Shown here: positions 55,458 to 64,000 of the stretch, piece after piece
How the letters are laid out: each line of letters begins with the position of its first letter
Numbering within the stretch: position 1 is the first letter of the stretch
DNA from: Rothia sp. (in: high G+C Gram-positive bacteria)
Lineage (GTDB): Bacteria > Actinomycetota > Actinomycetes > Actinomycetales > Micrococcaceae
Reading direction: 5' to 3'
NCBI GenBank assembly: GCA_030529845.1
Contig: JAUMWB010000001.1
Coordinates: 372,001-436,000, forward strand
DNA: 64,000 nucleotides
Position numbers and translations under genes: made by a program
The notes under the pieces: generated by a model
Told to the model about the DNA's origin: nothing
Seen by the model: the letters and a program-made list of their open reading frames with translations, nothing else
Database searches by the model: none

Positions 55458-55964
55458 TTAGTGCCTCGTTTCTACAGGTGCCGGGCGGCCCAGAAACTCT
55501 TCAAGAATGGTGCGTTGAATACCAAACATTTCAGCTTCTTCTTCAGCCGTGGCGTGATCATACCCCAGGCAGTGCAAAATACCGTGGGTAGTGAGCAGGC
55601 AGAGTTCATCGAGGGTGCTGTGACCAGCGTCCGCGCCCTGACGGGCCGCAACGGGTGGGCACAAGACAATATCGCCGAGGACGCCGGTGGCCAGCTCCTC
55701 GTCGGTGCCGGGGGTGAGCTCGTCCATAGGGAAGCTCATAACATCGGTAGGGCCGGGTAGATCCATCCAATCAATATGGATTCGCTCCATCTCCTCTTCA
55801 CCCACAATGGCGATGGACAGCTCGGTCTCGGGTGAAACCTTCATGTGGGCAAAGGCGTGAGCAACTAGCTTCTCCAACACCTCGGTATCTACAGCTTCAA
55901 ACGACTTACGTACAAAGTCGCCCGCCTCTGCGCTGGGCTCTTCAATATCAAACTCAATATTCAC
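55458..55964 (-). CDS. ybeY: Endoribonuclease YbeY
   Basis: A 168-residue zinc-dependent RNase needed for 16S rRNA 3'-end maturation and ribosome quality control. The zinc motif HGILHCLGYDH has His127, His131 and His137. The N-terminal MDLPGPTDVMSFP motif is also conserved. Its start is four bases after phoH. Confidence 0.94.
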   Translation of the reverse strand: MNIEFDIEEPSAEAGDFVRKSFEAVDTEVLEKLVAHAFAHMKVSPETELSIAIVGEEEMERIHIDWMDLPGPTDVMSFPMDELTPGTDEELATGVLGDIVLCPPVAARQGADAGHSTLDELCLLTTHGILHCLGYDHATAEEEAEMFGIQRTILEEFLGRPAPVETRH

Positions 55965-55968
55965 GTAT

Positions 55969-57069
55969 CTAGGCCTTCTCGTCGGGGGTTACATCGATAC
56001 CTGACTGCTGCAGCAGCTTCTCGGCAGCAGCTTCAATAGTCTGGCGCTTGACCTTGCGGTTACGGCGGCGCTCCATTGAGGTCTTGGCATCGTCCCACTT
56101 ATCGTAGGCGCTCACAATATCTGATACCAGGGAGTGGCGCACCACGTCCTCGGCCTGCAGAACCGCGAAATGAATGTCGTCAATGCCCTCAAGAATCTGC
56201 CGAATCTGTTTCAGGCCGGAGGCTTGGCCGCCGGGCAAATCGACCTGGGTAACGTCACCGGTAATCACCATCTTGGAGCCAAAACCCAGGCGGGTCAGGA
56301 ACATTTTCATCTGCTCCACCGTGGTGTTCTGTGCTTCGTCCAAAATAATGAAGGCATCGTTCAGCGTGCGTCCGCGCATATAGGCCAGGGGCGCCACCTC
56401 GATGGTCCCGGCCTCCATCAGGCGCGGAATGGTTTCGGGGTCCATCATGTCGTGCAGGGCATCGTAGAGCGGGCGCAGGTAGGGGTCAATCTTCTCGTTC
56501 AAGGACCCGGGCAGGAAGCCCAGGCGCTCCCCCGCTTCAACCGCCGGGCGGGTCAGGATAATGCGGTTGACCTCCTTTGACTGGAGGGCCTGTACCGCCT
56601 TGGCCATGGCCAGGTAGGTCTTACCGGTACCTGCTGGGCCGATACCAAAGACCACGGTGTTGGCGTCAATCGCATCAACATAGGACTTCTGGTTGATGGT
56701 CTTGGGCCGGATATTCTTACCCCGCGAGCTCAGAATGTTCTGGCTGATGGCGGTTGCGGGGTGAGAGAGGCTGGCGGTCATCATGCCCATGATGCGCTTG
56801 ACCACCTCGCCGGTGACCTGGGTGTCGTTCTCTACCAAAATGGTGAGTTCAGCTAGTAGGCGGACGGTGGTGGCTACGGTTTCTGAGGGGCCGGTAACAA
56901 CCACATCTAGCCCCTTGGGGCGGATGGTGAGACCGGGGAAGGTTTGCTCGATGAGGGTGATGTTTCCGTCGTGGGGGCCCAGCACCGCAACCATTTCTTC
57001 GGTTGACCGGAAGGAGAAGGTGCGGGCAACTGAGAGGGGGCGGCTGCTTGCCGTTGATGAGGTAGTCAT
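55969..57069 (-). CDS. phoH: PhoH-like ATPase
   Basis: A 366-residue ATPase that usually sits before ybeY. Walker A GPAGTGKT is at 144-151, with [19 protein letters not shown] and [12 protein letters not shown] (Walker B). The N-terminal part (about 25-100) resembles a KH-like RNA-binding region. In this neighbourhood it is thought to serve RNA metabolism or ribosome maturation. Its ATG has no strong Shine-Dalgarno. Confidence 0.92.
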   Translation of the reverse strand: MTTSSTASSRPLSVARTFSFRSTEEMVAVLGPHDGNITLIEQTFPGLTIRPKGLDVVVTGPSETVATTVRLLAELTILVENDTQVTGEVVKRIMGMMTASLSHPATAISQNILSSRGKNIRPKTINQKSYVDAIDANTVVFGIGPAGTGKTYLAMAKAVQALQSKEVNRIILTRPAVEAGERLGFLPGSLNEKIDPYLRPLYDALHDMMDPETIPRLMEAGTIEVAPLAYMRGRTLNDAFIILDEAQNTTVEQMKMFLTRLGFGSKMVITGDVTQVDLPGGQASGLKQIRQILEGIDDIHFAVLQAEDVVRHSLVSDIVSAYDKWDDAKTSMERRRNRKVKRQTIEAAAEKLLQQSGIDVTPDEKA

Positions 57070-57150
57070 AGATGCCCGTGCGGGCTGTCAGAGCTCCTTG
57101 AATACAAAGCGTAGGCGGTAGGTCTTACTTTACCCGTAGCGCAATAGGGT

Positions 57151-57909
57151 TTACCAGCGCTTTAAGGCGACGTTGAGGGCGGAAATGGCGGCGGCCCCGG
57201 CAGTGGAACTGCGGAGGATTTCCGGCCCCAGCAGAACCGTATGTGCCCCGGCAGCGGTGAGCAGGTCGAGTTCGCGGGGGCTGATGCCGCCTTCGGGGCC
57301 AACGATGAAGTAGACCTCTTTGACCTGCTCGGTGAGGTGCTGGTCAAGGGCCTGGGTCAGCCGGTAGTCAGCCTCTTCGTGCAGGACCAGGAAGAGGGCG
57401 TCCTCTCCCAGCTCCTGAGCCAAATCAGCCAGGTCAGCGGTGGAATGCTGCTCATAGACCGGGGGTAGCAGGGCCCGGCGGGACTGCTTGGCTGCTGCCC
57501 GCACGGTATTCTGCCACTTGGATCGAGCTTTAACAGCCCGGTCCATCTTCCAGCGCACGATGGAGCGGTCAGCACTCCAAGGAACAATGCCGTGGGCACC
57601 CAACTCGGTAGCCATCTCGATCGCCTGGATATCCCGATCTCCCTTGGCAAGAGCCTGCACCAGGTAGATTTCTGCCCCCACCGCGTCCTGGGCCAGTTCT
57701 AGAACCTCCAGCACGGGGCCGTCCTGGTTCAACTCCACCACCCGCGTGATGGCTCGGTTACCCTCACCGTCCACCACATCGAGCCCTTCCCCGAGCTCCG
57801 GACGTTTGACGAGGGCGTGGTGCCCCTCATCTCCGGTCAAGTGCAGGGTGGAACCGGGTGTTAGGGACGCTAACTCGTCGGGTTCGATGTAGTAGACAGC
57901 GTTGCTCAC
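57151..57909 (-). CDS. rsmE: 16S rRNA (uracil-1498-N3)-methyltransferase
   Basis: A 252-residue SPOUT-fold enzyme. LHLTGDEGHHALVKR is the N-terminal PUA-like motif; YFIVGPEGGISPREL and LGPEILRSSTAGAAAISAL form the SAM knot. The GTG start follows aggagga, which itself contains the dnaJ stop, so translation is coupled to dnaJ. Confidence 0.93.
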   Translation of the reverse strand: MSNAVYYIEPDELASLTPGSTLHLTGDEGHHALVKRPELGEGLDVVDGEGNRAITRVVELNQDGPVLEVLELAQDAVGAEIYLVQALAKGDRDIQAIEMATELGAHGIVPWSADRSIVRWKMDRAVKARSKWQNTVRAAAKQSRRALLPPVYEQHSTADLADLAQELGEDALFLVLHEEADYRLTQALDQHLTEQVKEVYFIVGPEGGISPRELDLLTAAGAHTVLLGPEILRSSTAGAAAISALNVALKRW

Positions 57910-57918
57910 GGGGTCCTC

Positions 57919-59049
57919 CTATTTGAGGTGGTCTTTAAGGCGGGAGAAGAAGCCACCCTGCTTGTGGGTGACGGTTTCGCTGACCTGCAGGTCCTCACCA
58001 CGTAGCTCAGAGAACTGCTTGAGCAGATTCTTCTGTTCGTCGGTAAGGCCGGTGGGGGTACGCACCTCGATCTGCACACGGATGTCACCGCGGCCGCCGC
58101 CCCGCAGGTGGGTGACGCCCAGGTCCTTGAGGGTCACCACATCACCTGACTGGGTGCCGGTGGGAATCTGCACCTGCTGAGGGCCGTCAAAGGTTTCTAG
58201 GGTAATAGTGGTGCCTAGTGCGGCGGCGGTCATGGGTACTCCAACGGTGGCGACCAGGTCATCGCCGTCACGGCTGAAAGTGGGGTCGGGGTTGACACGC
58301 AGCTCGACGTAGAGGTCACCGTTAGGGCCACCTGCGGTACCGGCTTCACCCTGGCCTGCAAGGCGGATACGGGCGCCATTGGAAACGCCGGCAGGGATCT
58401 TGATGGTTAGGGGCTTGCGCTCACGCACACGACCCTCACCGTAGCACTCGGCGCAGGGGTGCTTGATGACGGTGCCAAACCCGCGACAGGTGGGGCACTC
58501 GACGGGCTGCACGACGGTGCCAAGTATTGACTGAACCTGACGCTGCATGTAGCCCTGACCGTGGCAGGTGTCGCAGGTTTCGGGGTGGGTACCCTCTGCA
58601 GTTCCTTCTCCCTGGCAGAGATCACAGGTAACGGCGGTGTCCACGGTGATGGGCTTGTTGGTACCAAAGACGGCGTCTTTAAGGTCGATTTTGACATTGA
58701 TGAGGGCGTCCTGGCCCTGGCGCATACGGCTCTGGGGTCCGCGAGGAGCTGAATTGAAGAAGGTGTCGAAGATGTCCTGGAAGCCACCAAAACCTCCGCC
58801 GAAGCCACCCGCTCCTGCACCGAAACCGCTGGCGGTACCGTTTTCATTGCCGGTCTGGTCGTAGATGCGACGCTTCTCGGGGTCAGAGAGCACATCGTGG
58901 GCCAGGGAAACGCGTTTGAATTCTTCGGCAGCTTCCTCCGAAGGATTGATGTCAGGGTGTAACTGACGGGCCTTTTTGCGGTAGGCCTTCTTGATTTCTT
59001 CGGGGCTGGCATCGCGTGAGACGCCGAGGGTTTCGTAGTGACTGCTCAC
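57919..59049 (-). CDS. dnaJ: Chaperone DnaJ
   Basis: A 376-residue Hsp40. The J domain has HPD at 31-33, followed by a Gly/Phe region, four CxxCxGxG zinc motifs ([24 protein letters not shown] and CAECYGEG) and the substrate-binding C-terminal domain. This is the DnaJ2-type copy that follows hrcA in actinobacteria, regulated by HrcA. No grpE or dnaK is adjacent. The GTG has aaagagag upstream. Confidence 0.95.
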   Translation of the reverse strand: MSSHYETLGVSRDASPEEIKKAYRKKARQLHPDINPSEEAAEEFKRVSLAHDVLSDPEKRRIYDQTGNENGTASGFGAGAGGFGGGFGGFQDIFDTFFNSAPRGPQSRMRQGQDALINVKIDLKDAVFGTNKPITVDTAVTCDLCQGEGTAEGTHPETCDTCHGQGYMQRQVQSILGTVVQPVECPTCRGFGTVIKHPCAECYGEGRVRERKPLTIKIPAGVSNGARIRLAGQGEAGTAGGPNGDLYVELRVNPDPTFSRDGDDLVATVGVPMTAAALGTTITLETFDGPQQVQIPTGTQSGDVVTLKDLGVTHLRGGGRGDIRVQIEVRTPTGLTDEQKNLLKQFSELRGEDLQVSETVTHKQGGFFSRLKDHLK

Positions 59050-59095
59050 TGGTACTCTCTTTCGATGGGCTGATTTAAAGGGGGTAGGCGCAGGG

Positions 59096-60088
59096 CTAGG
59101 CCTGGCCCAAAATCTTGGATAGATAGCGGGCTACCGCGTTGACCTTGGATAGGGTGCTGGCGTAGTCCATACGGGTGGGGCCAACAACCCCTACATGGGC
59201 AGCTCCCCCGGGCCCATAACTGCTGGCTACGACGGAGGTCTCGGCCAGGGACTCGCTGCGGTTTTCGGAGCCAATGCTCACGGCAAAGCCACGTTCGTCG
59301 TGGTCCAGATCGGTGAGTAGCTTGAGGAGCACCACCTGCTCTTCCAGAGCGTCCAGTACCGGGGCGATACTGCCCCTGAAATCTACGGTGGAGGCGGCAA
59401 GGTAGGAGGTGCCCGCAATCAACACCTGCGATGAGGCTCCCTGGGCTGCTAGTAGGTGCAAAGCCTCGGTGAGGGGGGCCAACAGGCTAGTACCGGGAGC
59501 GGACGCTGGTGCGGCAGCAATCCTGTCGAAGGGGCGGTTGGCGTAAAGTTCAAGAAGCTGTTGGCGGGCTAGAGTGAGCTCATCGGGGGTGTGAGCCAGG
59601 GTAAGGCTGCGCTGGGTGACCTGCCCGGAGTCGGTGATGAGTATCAGTAGGACTGTGGTGCTGGAGAGGGAGACCAGCTCAATATGACGCACGGTAGCAG
59701 AAGGCCCTGCGGGATACTGAACCATAGCCACCTGCTGGGTCAGTGATGAGAGTAGACGCACGCTGGTCTTCATCATTTCATCGACGCTTTCGGCGCTGTC
59801 GAGCAGAGTGTGAATCGCTCTTTTTTCGGCATCGGAGAGGGGTTGGAGAGCCGAAATCTGGTCGACAAAGAGCCGGTATCCCCGGTCTGTGGGTACTCGC
59901 CCGGCGCTGGCGTGGGGGGCTTGAATCAGGCCCTGTTCTTCGAGGGCTGCCATGTCGTTGCGGACGGTAGCGCTAGAGACCCCCAGCTGGTGCCTCTCTA
60001 GAAGGGTTTTGGAGCCCACCGGTTCGCGGGTGTGCACGTATTCTTCAACGATGGCTTGCAGAACCTGCAAGCGTCTCGGGTGGTTCAC
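59096..60088 (-). CDS. hrcA: Heat-inducible transcription repressor HrcA
   Basis: A 330-residue repressor that binds CIRCE. The winged-helix start ([20 protein letters not shown] and [19 protein letters not shown]) is typical, followed by the GAF-like and dimerisation domains ending with [19 protein letters not shown]. The GTG start follows aggagg. A CIRCE element lies 77 bases upstream of it, so the hrcA-dnaJ operon is autoregulated. Confidence 0.96.
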   Translation of the reverse strand: MNHPRRLQVLQAIVEEYVHTREPVGSKTLLERHQLGVSSATVRNDMAALEEQGLIQAPHASAGRVPTDRGYRLFVDQISALQPLSDAEKRAIHTLLDSAESVDEMMKTSVRLLSSLTQQVAMVQYPAGPSATVRHIELVSLSSTTVLLILITDSGQVTQRSLTLAHTPDELTLARQQLLELYANRPFDRIAAAPASAPGTSLLAPLTEALHLLAAQGASSQVLIAGTSYLAASTVDFRGSIAPVLDALEEQVVLLKLLTDLDHDERGFAVSIGSENRSESLAETSVVASSYGPGGAAHVGVVGPTRMDYASTLSKVNAVARYLSKILGQA

Positions 60089-60164
60089 GGCACCTCCTGG
60101 GCTCTTTGGTCTTGAGTCCTGGCTCCTGGGTCTTGGGTGGAGCGAAGACGGCTACTGGGTCAAG

Positions 60165-60191
60165 TTAGCACTTACTATCCTTGAGTGCTAA
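60165..60191 (-). promoter_or_regulatory. CIRCE operator
   Basis: TTAGCACTT-N9-GAGTGCTAA matches the consensus TTAGCACTC-N9-GAGTGCTAA at 17 of 18 arm positions with exact 9-base spacing. It lies between hrcA and the divergent DUF3097 gene and probably represses hrcA-dnaJ at normal temperature. Confidence 0.92.
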
Positions 60192-60292
60192 GTTACCCAT
60201 TAACTCTAATACCACTGAACTAGAATCAGAACTCGGTACGCTGATGGCTAATGCCCCTAGATAGGGCTAGAAAGAGAGTGAGAGGCAGACAG

Positions 60293-61150
60293 ATGGACTA
60301 CCGCGATAGTTGGGGTCAGGCAGACCTCAGGCCCCACCGCCCTAGCCTACCGAAGGTGGCCTTGACCCCCGGGATGGTACTGGAGGACGCTGCCACCGGC
60401 TTTGTGGGCGCGGCAGTTACCCTGCGGGCTACGGCGTCCGGCCCCCAGGTGGGTCTTGAAGACCGACGGGGCCGACTCAAGTTTTTCCCCCTGGGGCCGG
60501 GATTTCTGCTGGAAGGACGCAGTATTGACCTCATTAAGCCTCAGAAGAAGCCAGCGCTTCTGAGTAAGAAGGTTTCCAGATCTGGGTCAGTAGCTGTGGA
60601 AAATGTTCAGGCGCGGACGGCCAGGGCTAGCCGTATCTGGGTAGAGGGTGTTCACGATGCCGAACTGATTGAAAAAGTCTGGGGTCACGATTTACGGGTT
60701 GAAGGTATTGTGGTCGAGCCCCTGCACGGGGTCGATGACCTTGCTGCTGCAGTGGCTAGCTTTGGCCCAGCTTCCCACCGTAAACTTGGAATCCTGGTAG
60801 ACCACCTGGTGGCAGGTAGTAAGGAAGAACGCTTAGCGCAGGAAGCTATGGAAGTTGCCGGTGCCCGGAATAACGTGCTGATTGTGGGCCACCCCTTTGT
60901 GGATATCTGGCAGGCCGTTAAGCCCCAGGTGCTGGGCTTGCAGACCTGGCCCGAGGTCCCCCGCGGGGAAGACTGGAAGACCGGCATACTGCGGCGTTTC
61001 GGTCGAGCAGCTGAGACCCCCGAGGACGTCCGCGCTGGCTGGGACTCTATCCTCAAACGAGTCAATAGCTATACCGACCTTGAAGCCAGTCTCTTAGGGC
61101 CGGTGGAACACCTCATTGACTTCGTCACCCTTGACGGTGAAACACATTAG
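60293..61150 (+). CDS. DUF3097 (TOPRIM-like) protein
   Basis: A 285-residue actinobacterial protein without a proven role. The core (IWVEGVHDAELIEKVWG, then VVEPLHGVDDL, LGILVDHLVAGSKEERLA and NVLIVGHPFVDIWQAV) has the Glu and Asp-x-x arrangement of TOPRIM domains, suggesting a nucleic-acid-linked function. ATG 60293 is chosen because gagagg lies 7 bases upstream; the frame extends to 60251 without a ribosome site. It is divergent from hrcA across the CIRCE element. Confidence 0.88.
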   Translation: MDYRDSWGQADLRPHRPSLPKVALTPGMVLEDAATGFVGAAVTLRATASGPQVGLEDRRGRLKFFPLGPGFLLEGRSIDLIKPQKKPALLSKKVSRSGSVAVENVQARTARASRIWVEGVHDAELIEKVWGHDLRVEGIVVEPLHGVDDLAAAVASFGPASHRKLGILVDHLVAGSKEERLAQEAMEVAGARNNVLIVGHPFVDIWQAVKPQVLGLQTWPEVPRGEDWKTGILRRFGRAAETPEDVRAGWDSILKRVNSYTDLEASLLGPVEHLIDFVTLDGETH

Positions 61151-61214
61151 GGTAATGTGCAGCTGATGTGACAAACATCGTCCTGCTCGCCCGAAAATTC
61201 GTAGGCTTGGCGTA

Positions 61215-61243
61215 TACCGCCCCACAGCGGTATTGACTAAAAT
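61215..61243 (+). promoter_or_regulatory. Inverted repeat and -10 box upstream of DUF4870 gene
   Basis: TACCGC-N6-GCGGTA (61215-61232) lies directly upstream of a -10-like TAAAAT (61238-61243). The repeat could be an operator. Confidence 0.4.
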
Positions 61244-61308
61244 TGTGTTTGGTGGGCTTAAAGCCCACGCATCACTCATTCGCCTTTCAACCTCAAAGAG
61301 AAGAATTC

Positions 61309-61725
61309 TTGAAGACCGCAACTGCACCTTCCTCGACCACCTACAAGGGGTCATCTGCAACCGCTGCACACCTGTCTGTTAGCGCAGACCGAAATATCGC
61401 AACCGCTGCACATTTTGGGGGCGTGCTAGGTTGTATCCCTGCGGCCGTCATCTACTATCTCTACCGGGGCCGTGGCCCCTTCACCGAGCAGGAATCTCGC
61501 GAAGCTCTCGACTTCACCCTGCTACCTACGCTGGTTCTGGCTATCTCCATCATGCTCAGCAATATCCCGGCTATCGGCTGGATTTTTGGCCTCATCGCTG
61601 CTCTGGCCTGGACCTATCTGGCAATCTCAGCCCTGGTCGCTGGCATCAAGGTCACCCGCGGCAACCCCTATCAGTACAAGGGCAACACCCGTCTTTTCAG
61701 CAAGCTCACCCGCCGCGGTAAATAG
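61309..61725 (+). CDS. DUF4870 membrane protein
   Basis: A 138-residue protein of the DUF4870 (Tic20-like) family with three to four membrane helices. The diagnostic segment is AAHFGGVLGCIPAAVIYYLY, then PFTEQESREALDFTL. The function is unknown. The TTG at 61309 is chosen because aaagagaag lies 6 bases upstream; the frame is open to 61243, but nothing supports that start. A perfect palindromic terminator follows. Confidence 0.82.
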   Translation: MKTATAPSSTTYKGSSATAAHLSVSADRNIATAAHFGGVLGCIPAAVIYYLYRGRGPFTEQESREALDFTLLPTLVLAISIMLSNIPAIGWIFGLIAALAWTYLAISALVAGIKVTRGNPYQYKGNTRLFSKLTRRGK

Positions 61726-61743
61726 GCACCCGGGCTTTAAACC

Positions 61744-61785
61744 AAAGGGGGCGGTTTGACTCAGCTGAGTCAAACCGCCCCCTTT
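61744..61785. terminator. 42-bp perfect palindrome, bidirectional terminator
   Basis: Bases 61744-61764 are exactly complementary to 61765-61785, centred on CAGCTG, with A3/T3 ends. It separates convergent DUF4870 and hemW. Confidence 0.85.
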
Positions 61786-61811
61786 AGTTTCCCCTGGTAG
61801 GGCAAGAGTAG

Positions 61812-63062
61812 TTAGCTGTCGATATCTGGCAGCAGCTCACGGGTCACCGCGTCCCCCAGCAGCCGCCCCTGCAGGGTGAGCTGCACGCGTCCGCCCGCTC
61901 TCGCCTCGGGATCAATCAAACCCTGCCCCTGAAGCCAGTCAAGGGAGGCCTCCACCCGGTCAGTAGCACCGTTGTCTAGCAGACGGGAAATCTCTAGACC
62001 ATCAATGACCCTGACCTGGAGCATGATGTCCTCAAACCGGCGGGTCTGCTCCCCTAACACCTCACGGGCAGCTGCCGGGCTCTGGCTGACACGGACCCGG
62101 TTGGCATAGGGAACAGGGTGTTTGAGGTTCCACCAGCGGGTGCCATTGATATGGGAGTGGGCACCGGGGCCAATACCCCACCAGTCTTGATTGCGCCAGT
62201 AGGCATAGTTATGGCGGGAACGGCACTCCGGTGATTTGGCATAGTTCGACACCTCATACCAGTGGTAGCCAGCCTCGGTGAAAATCTGCTCAGCCAGCAG
62301 GTACATATCGGCCATGAGGTCCTCATCAGGCATAGCGTAGTCACCCCGCCGAATTTGGGCTGCCAGTTTGGTGCCCTCTTCAACAATCAGAGAATAGGCC
62401 GAAATATGGTCAGGGGCATAGGAGACAGCTGCCCGCACTGACTGTTCCCACTGCTCCAGGCTCTCCCCCGGAGATCCGTAAATGAGGTCAACCGACACCT
62501 GTAGTCCGGCCTCTTTAGCCCAGGCCACCACCTTGGGAACGTTAGCCGGGGTGTGGGTGCGATCGAGTACCTCAAGTACCTCGGGAACCACCGATTGCAT
62601 ACCAAAGGATACCCGGGTAAAACCTCCGGCCTTCAAAGTAAAAAGATCCTCGCGGGTCACAGAATCGGGGTTAGCCTCGGTTGTTACCTCAGCATTCTCT
62701 TCTAGACCAAAAAGTTCAACAGCCTCGCGCAGAATCTTGACCAGGTCGTCTGCAGGTAGTTTGGTGGGGGTACCCCCACCAAAAAAGACTGAGTAGAGCG
62801 GACGGTCCGCGACGCCCGACTCCTGCAAAACCTGCCGGGCAAAGCGCAACTCGGCGATGGCGTCCTCGGCATAAGTGCCCAAGCCCACCCCATTGCCGAA
62901 ATCCTCGGTGGCATAGGTATTGAAATCACAATAACCGCACCGCACCGAACAGAAGGGCACGTGCACGTAGAGAGAAAAATCGCGCTCAAGACCGAGGACG
63001 GCAGAATCAGCGGGGATTCTGCCGTCCAAGGGAGCCGGAGCGCCCAGGGGTTGGGCTGGCAT
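61812..63062 (-). CDS. hemW: Radical SAM heme chaperone HemW
   Basis: A 416-residue radical SAM protein. The cluster motif CSVRCGYCDF has Cys38, Cys42 and Cys45. SVFFGGGTPTKL, TEANPDSVT and the C-terminal winged-helix domain follow. The CxxxCxxC motif is followed by D-F rather than the coproporphyrinogen-oxidase signature, favouring HemW over HemN. Members insert heme into respiratory enzymes. It overlaps the lepA stop by one base as TAATG, a conserved pair. Confidence 0.92.
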   Translation of the reverse strand: MPAQPLGAPAPLDGRIPADSAVLGLERDFSLYVHVPFCSVRCGYCDFNTYATEDFGNGVGLGTYAEDAIAELRFARQVLQESGVADRPLYSVFFGGGTPTKLPADDLVKILREAVELFGLEENAEVTTEANPDSVTREDLFTLKAGGFTRVSFGMQSVVPEVLEVLDRTHTPANVPKVVAWAKEAGLQVSVDLIYGSPGESLEQWEQSVRAAVSYAPDHISAYSLIVEEGTKLAAQIRRGDYAMPDEDLMADMYLLAEQIFTEAGYHWYEVSNYAKSPECRSRHNYAYWRNQDWWGIGPGAHSHINGTRWWNLKHPVPYANRVRVSQSPAAAREVLGEQTRRFEDIMLQVRVIDGLEISRLLDNGATDRVEASLDWLQGQGLIDPEARAGGRVQLTLQGRLLGDAVTRELLPDIDS

Positions 63063-64000
63063 TACTTCTTGCCCTTGTCCTTACCTTCTTCACCGGAGGA
63101 CAGGGCAGCGATGAAGGCTTCCTGGGGGACCTCAACCCGGCCCACCATCTTCATACGCTTCTTACCTTCCTTCTGCTTCTCCAGCAGCTTACGCTTACGC
63201 GAGATATCGCCACCGTAGCACTTAGACAGAACGTCCTTACGCATAGCGCGAATATTTTCACGGGCAATAATGCGGGAGCCGATAGCAGCCTGAATCGGCA
63301 CCTCGAACTGCTGACGAGGGATCAGCTCGCGCAGCTTGCCGGTCATCATCACGCCGTAGGAATAGGCCTTATCGCGGTGGGTAATAGCCGAGAAGGCATC
63401 CACCTTCTCGCCCTGGAGCAGGATATCGACCTTGACCAGGTCGGCCTCTTCCTCACCGTCAAACTTCCAGTCCAGCGAGGCGTAACCGCGGGTTTTGGAC
63501 TTGAGCTGGTCAAAGAAGTCAAAGACAATTTCGGCCAGGGGCAGGCGGTAGCGCAGCTCCACACGGTCCTGGGAGAGGTAGTCCATGCCACCCATGGTGC
63601 CGCGGCGGGACTGGCACAGTTCCATAATCGCGCCCACAAATTCGTTGGGGGCGATGATGGTGCAGGCCACCATAGGTTCGCGAATGGTAGCGACCTTACC
63701 CTCGGGGAACTCAGAAGGGTTGGTCACGCGCTGGGCGGTGCCGTCCTCTGCCACCACGTCGTAAATAACGTTGGGAGCAGTAGAAATCAGGTCAAGGTTG
63801 AACTCGCGCTCCAGGCGCTCACGCACAATCTCGAGGTGGAGCAGGCCCAGGAAGCCACAGCGGAAGCCGAAGCCCAGAGCCGCAGAGGTCTCAGGTTCGT
63901 AAATGAGGGCAGCATCGTTGAGCTGCAGTTTATCGAGGGCATCACGCAGAGCCGGGTAGTCAGAGCCGTCAATCGGGAAGAGACCCGAGAAAACCATGGG
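63062..64000 (-). CDS. lepA: Elongation factor 4 (LepA), C-terminal part
   Basis: The gene runs off the window edge; the last about 312 residues are present. Domain III to the C-terminal domain are seen ([51 protein letters not shown] strand [14 protein letters not shown]). The LepA-specific tail is [20 protein letters not shown], then [20 protein letters not shown], followed by an extra Lys-rich tail. LepA back-translocates stalled ribosomes. The N-terminal GTPase part is outside the window. Confidence 0.94.
   Translation of the reverse strand, partial: PMVFSGLFPIDGSDYPALRDALDKLQLNDAALIYEPETSAALGFGFRCGFLGLLHLEIVRERLEREFNLDLISTAPNVIYDVVAEDGTAQRVTNPSEFPEGKVATIREPMVACTIIAPNEFVGAIMELCQSRRGTMGGMDYLSQDRVELRYRLPLAEIVFDFFDQLKSKTRGYASLDWKFDGEEEADLVKVDILLQGEKVDAFSAITHRDKAYSYGVMMTGKLRELIPRQQFEVPIQAAIGSRIIARENIRAMRKDVLSKCYGGDISRKRKLLEKQKEGKKRMKMVGRVEVPQEAFIAALSSGEEGKDKGKK

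Overview
The window reads as one ordinary stretch of chromosome from an actinobacterium of moderately high GC. The best fit is a Micrococcaceae member close to Rothia; this placement is an inference from gene content, order and protein style, not from a search. The lineage markers are a mycothiol ligase (mshC), a pupylation locus (arc-dop-pup-pafA), a naturally fused PafBC, RbpA, the actinobacterial qcrCAB/ctaCDEF respiratory genes with CtaF, the DUF3043, DUF3054 and DUF3097 proteins, a CIRCE/HrcA circuit, and many genes that appear to be transcribed without a 5' leader. I see no prophage, insertion sequence or CRISPR array.

Layout. 1-6.2 kb: the end of rpmE2, an LCP cell-wall ligase, a HIRAN-like membrane protein, pepN, and a tRNA-Leu(GAG) transcription unit present twice as a 201-bp direct repeat. 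6.4-14.2 kb: selO, a decayed DHA2-type efflux gene, L-lactate dehydrogenase, a small acidic protein, uppP, mshC and a PAC2 protein. 14.3-30 kb: the conserved actinobacterial block of M50 protease, m1A58 tRNA methyltransferase, ARC ATPase, dop, pup, pafA, two FKBP isomerases, pafBC, a small membrane protein, tatA, tatC and helY. 30-35.7 kb: an inactive-looking amidohydrolase, polyprenol-phosphate mannosyltransferase, rbpA, an SPFH/NfeD pair, DUF3054 and a lone trpD. 35.9-43.9 kb: ctaE-qcrCAB facing ctaC-ctaD-ctaF, which together encode the bc1-aa3 supercomplex. 44-53 kb: erpA, an M20 peptidase, DUF3043, pyrD, uppS, recO, leuA and a second LCP protein. 53-64 kb: era, a CNNM transporter-like protein, ybeY, phoH, rsmE, dnaJ and hrcA in one leftward run, then DUF3097, DUF4870, hemW and the end of lepA.

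How the genes work together. UppS makes undecaprenyl diphosphate, UppP recycles the carrier, Ppm1 loads mannose on polyprenol phosphate, and the two LCP proteins attach polymers to the wall. Pup, Dop, PafA and ARC form a protein-tagging system, but the 20S proteasome genes prcB and prcA are absent from their usual place and ARC lacks the C-terminal HbYX motif used to dock on a 20S core. This suggests pupylation without a proteasome, as in corynebacteria.

The most interesting regulatory feature is upstream of leuA: a short leader ORF with the run Leu-Val-Leu-Leu-Ile, followed by a 12-bp hairpin whose loop can form a pseudoknot with downstream RNA. It looks like a leucine attenuator. Other notable points are the recurrent leaderless start signature, the tRNA duplication, a mid-gene codon-usage switch in pepN, and a long basic insertion in Era.
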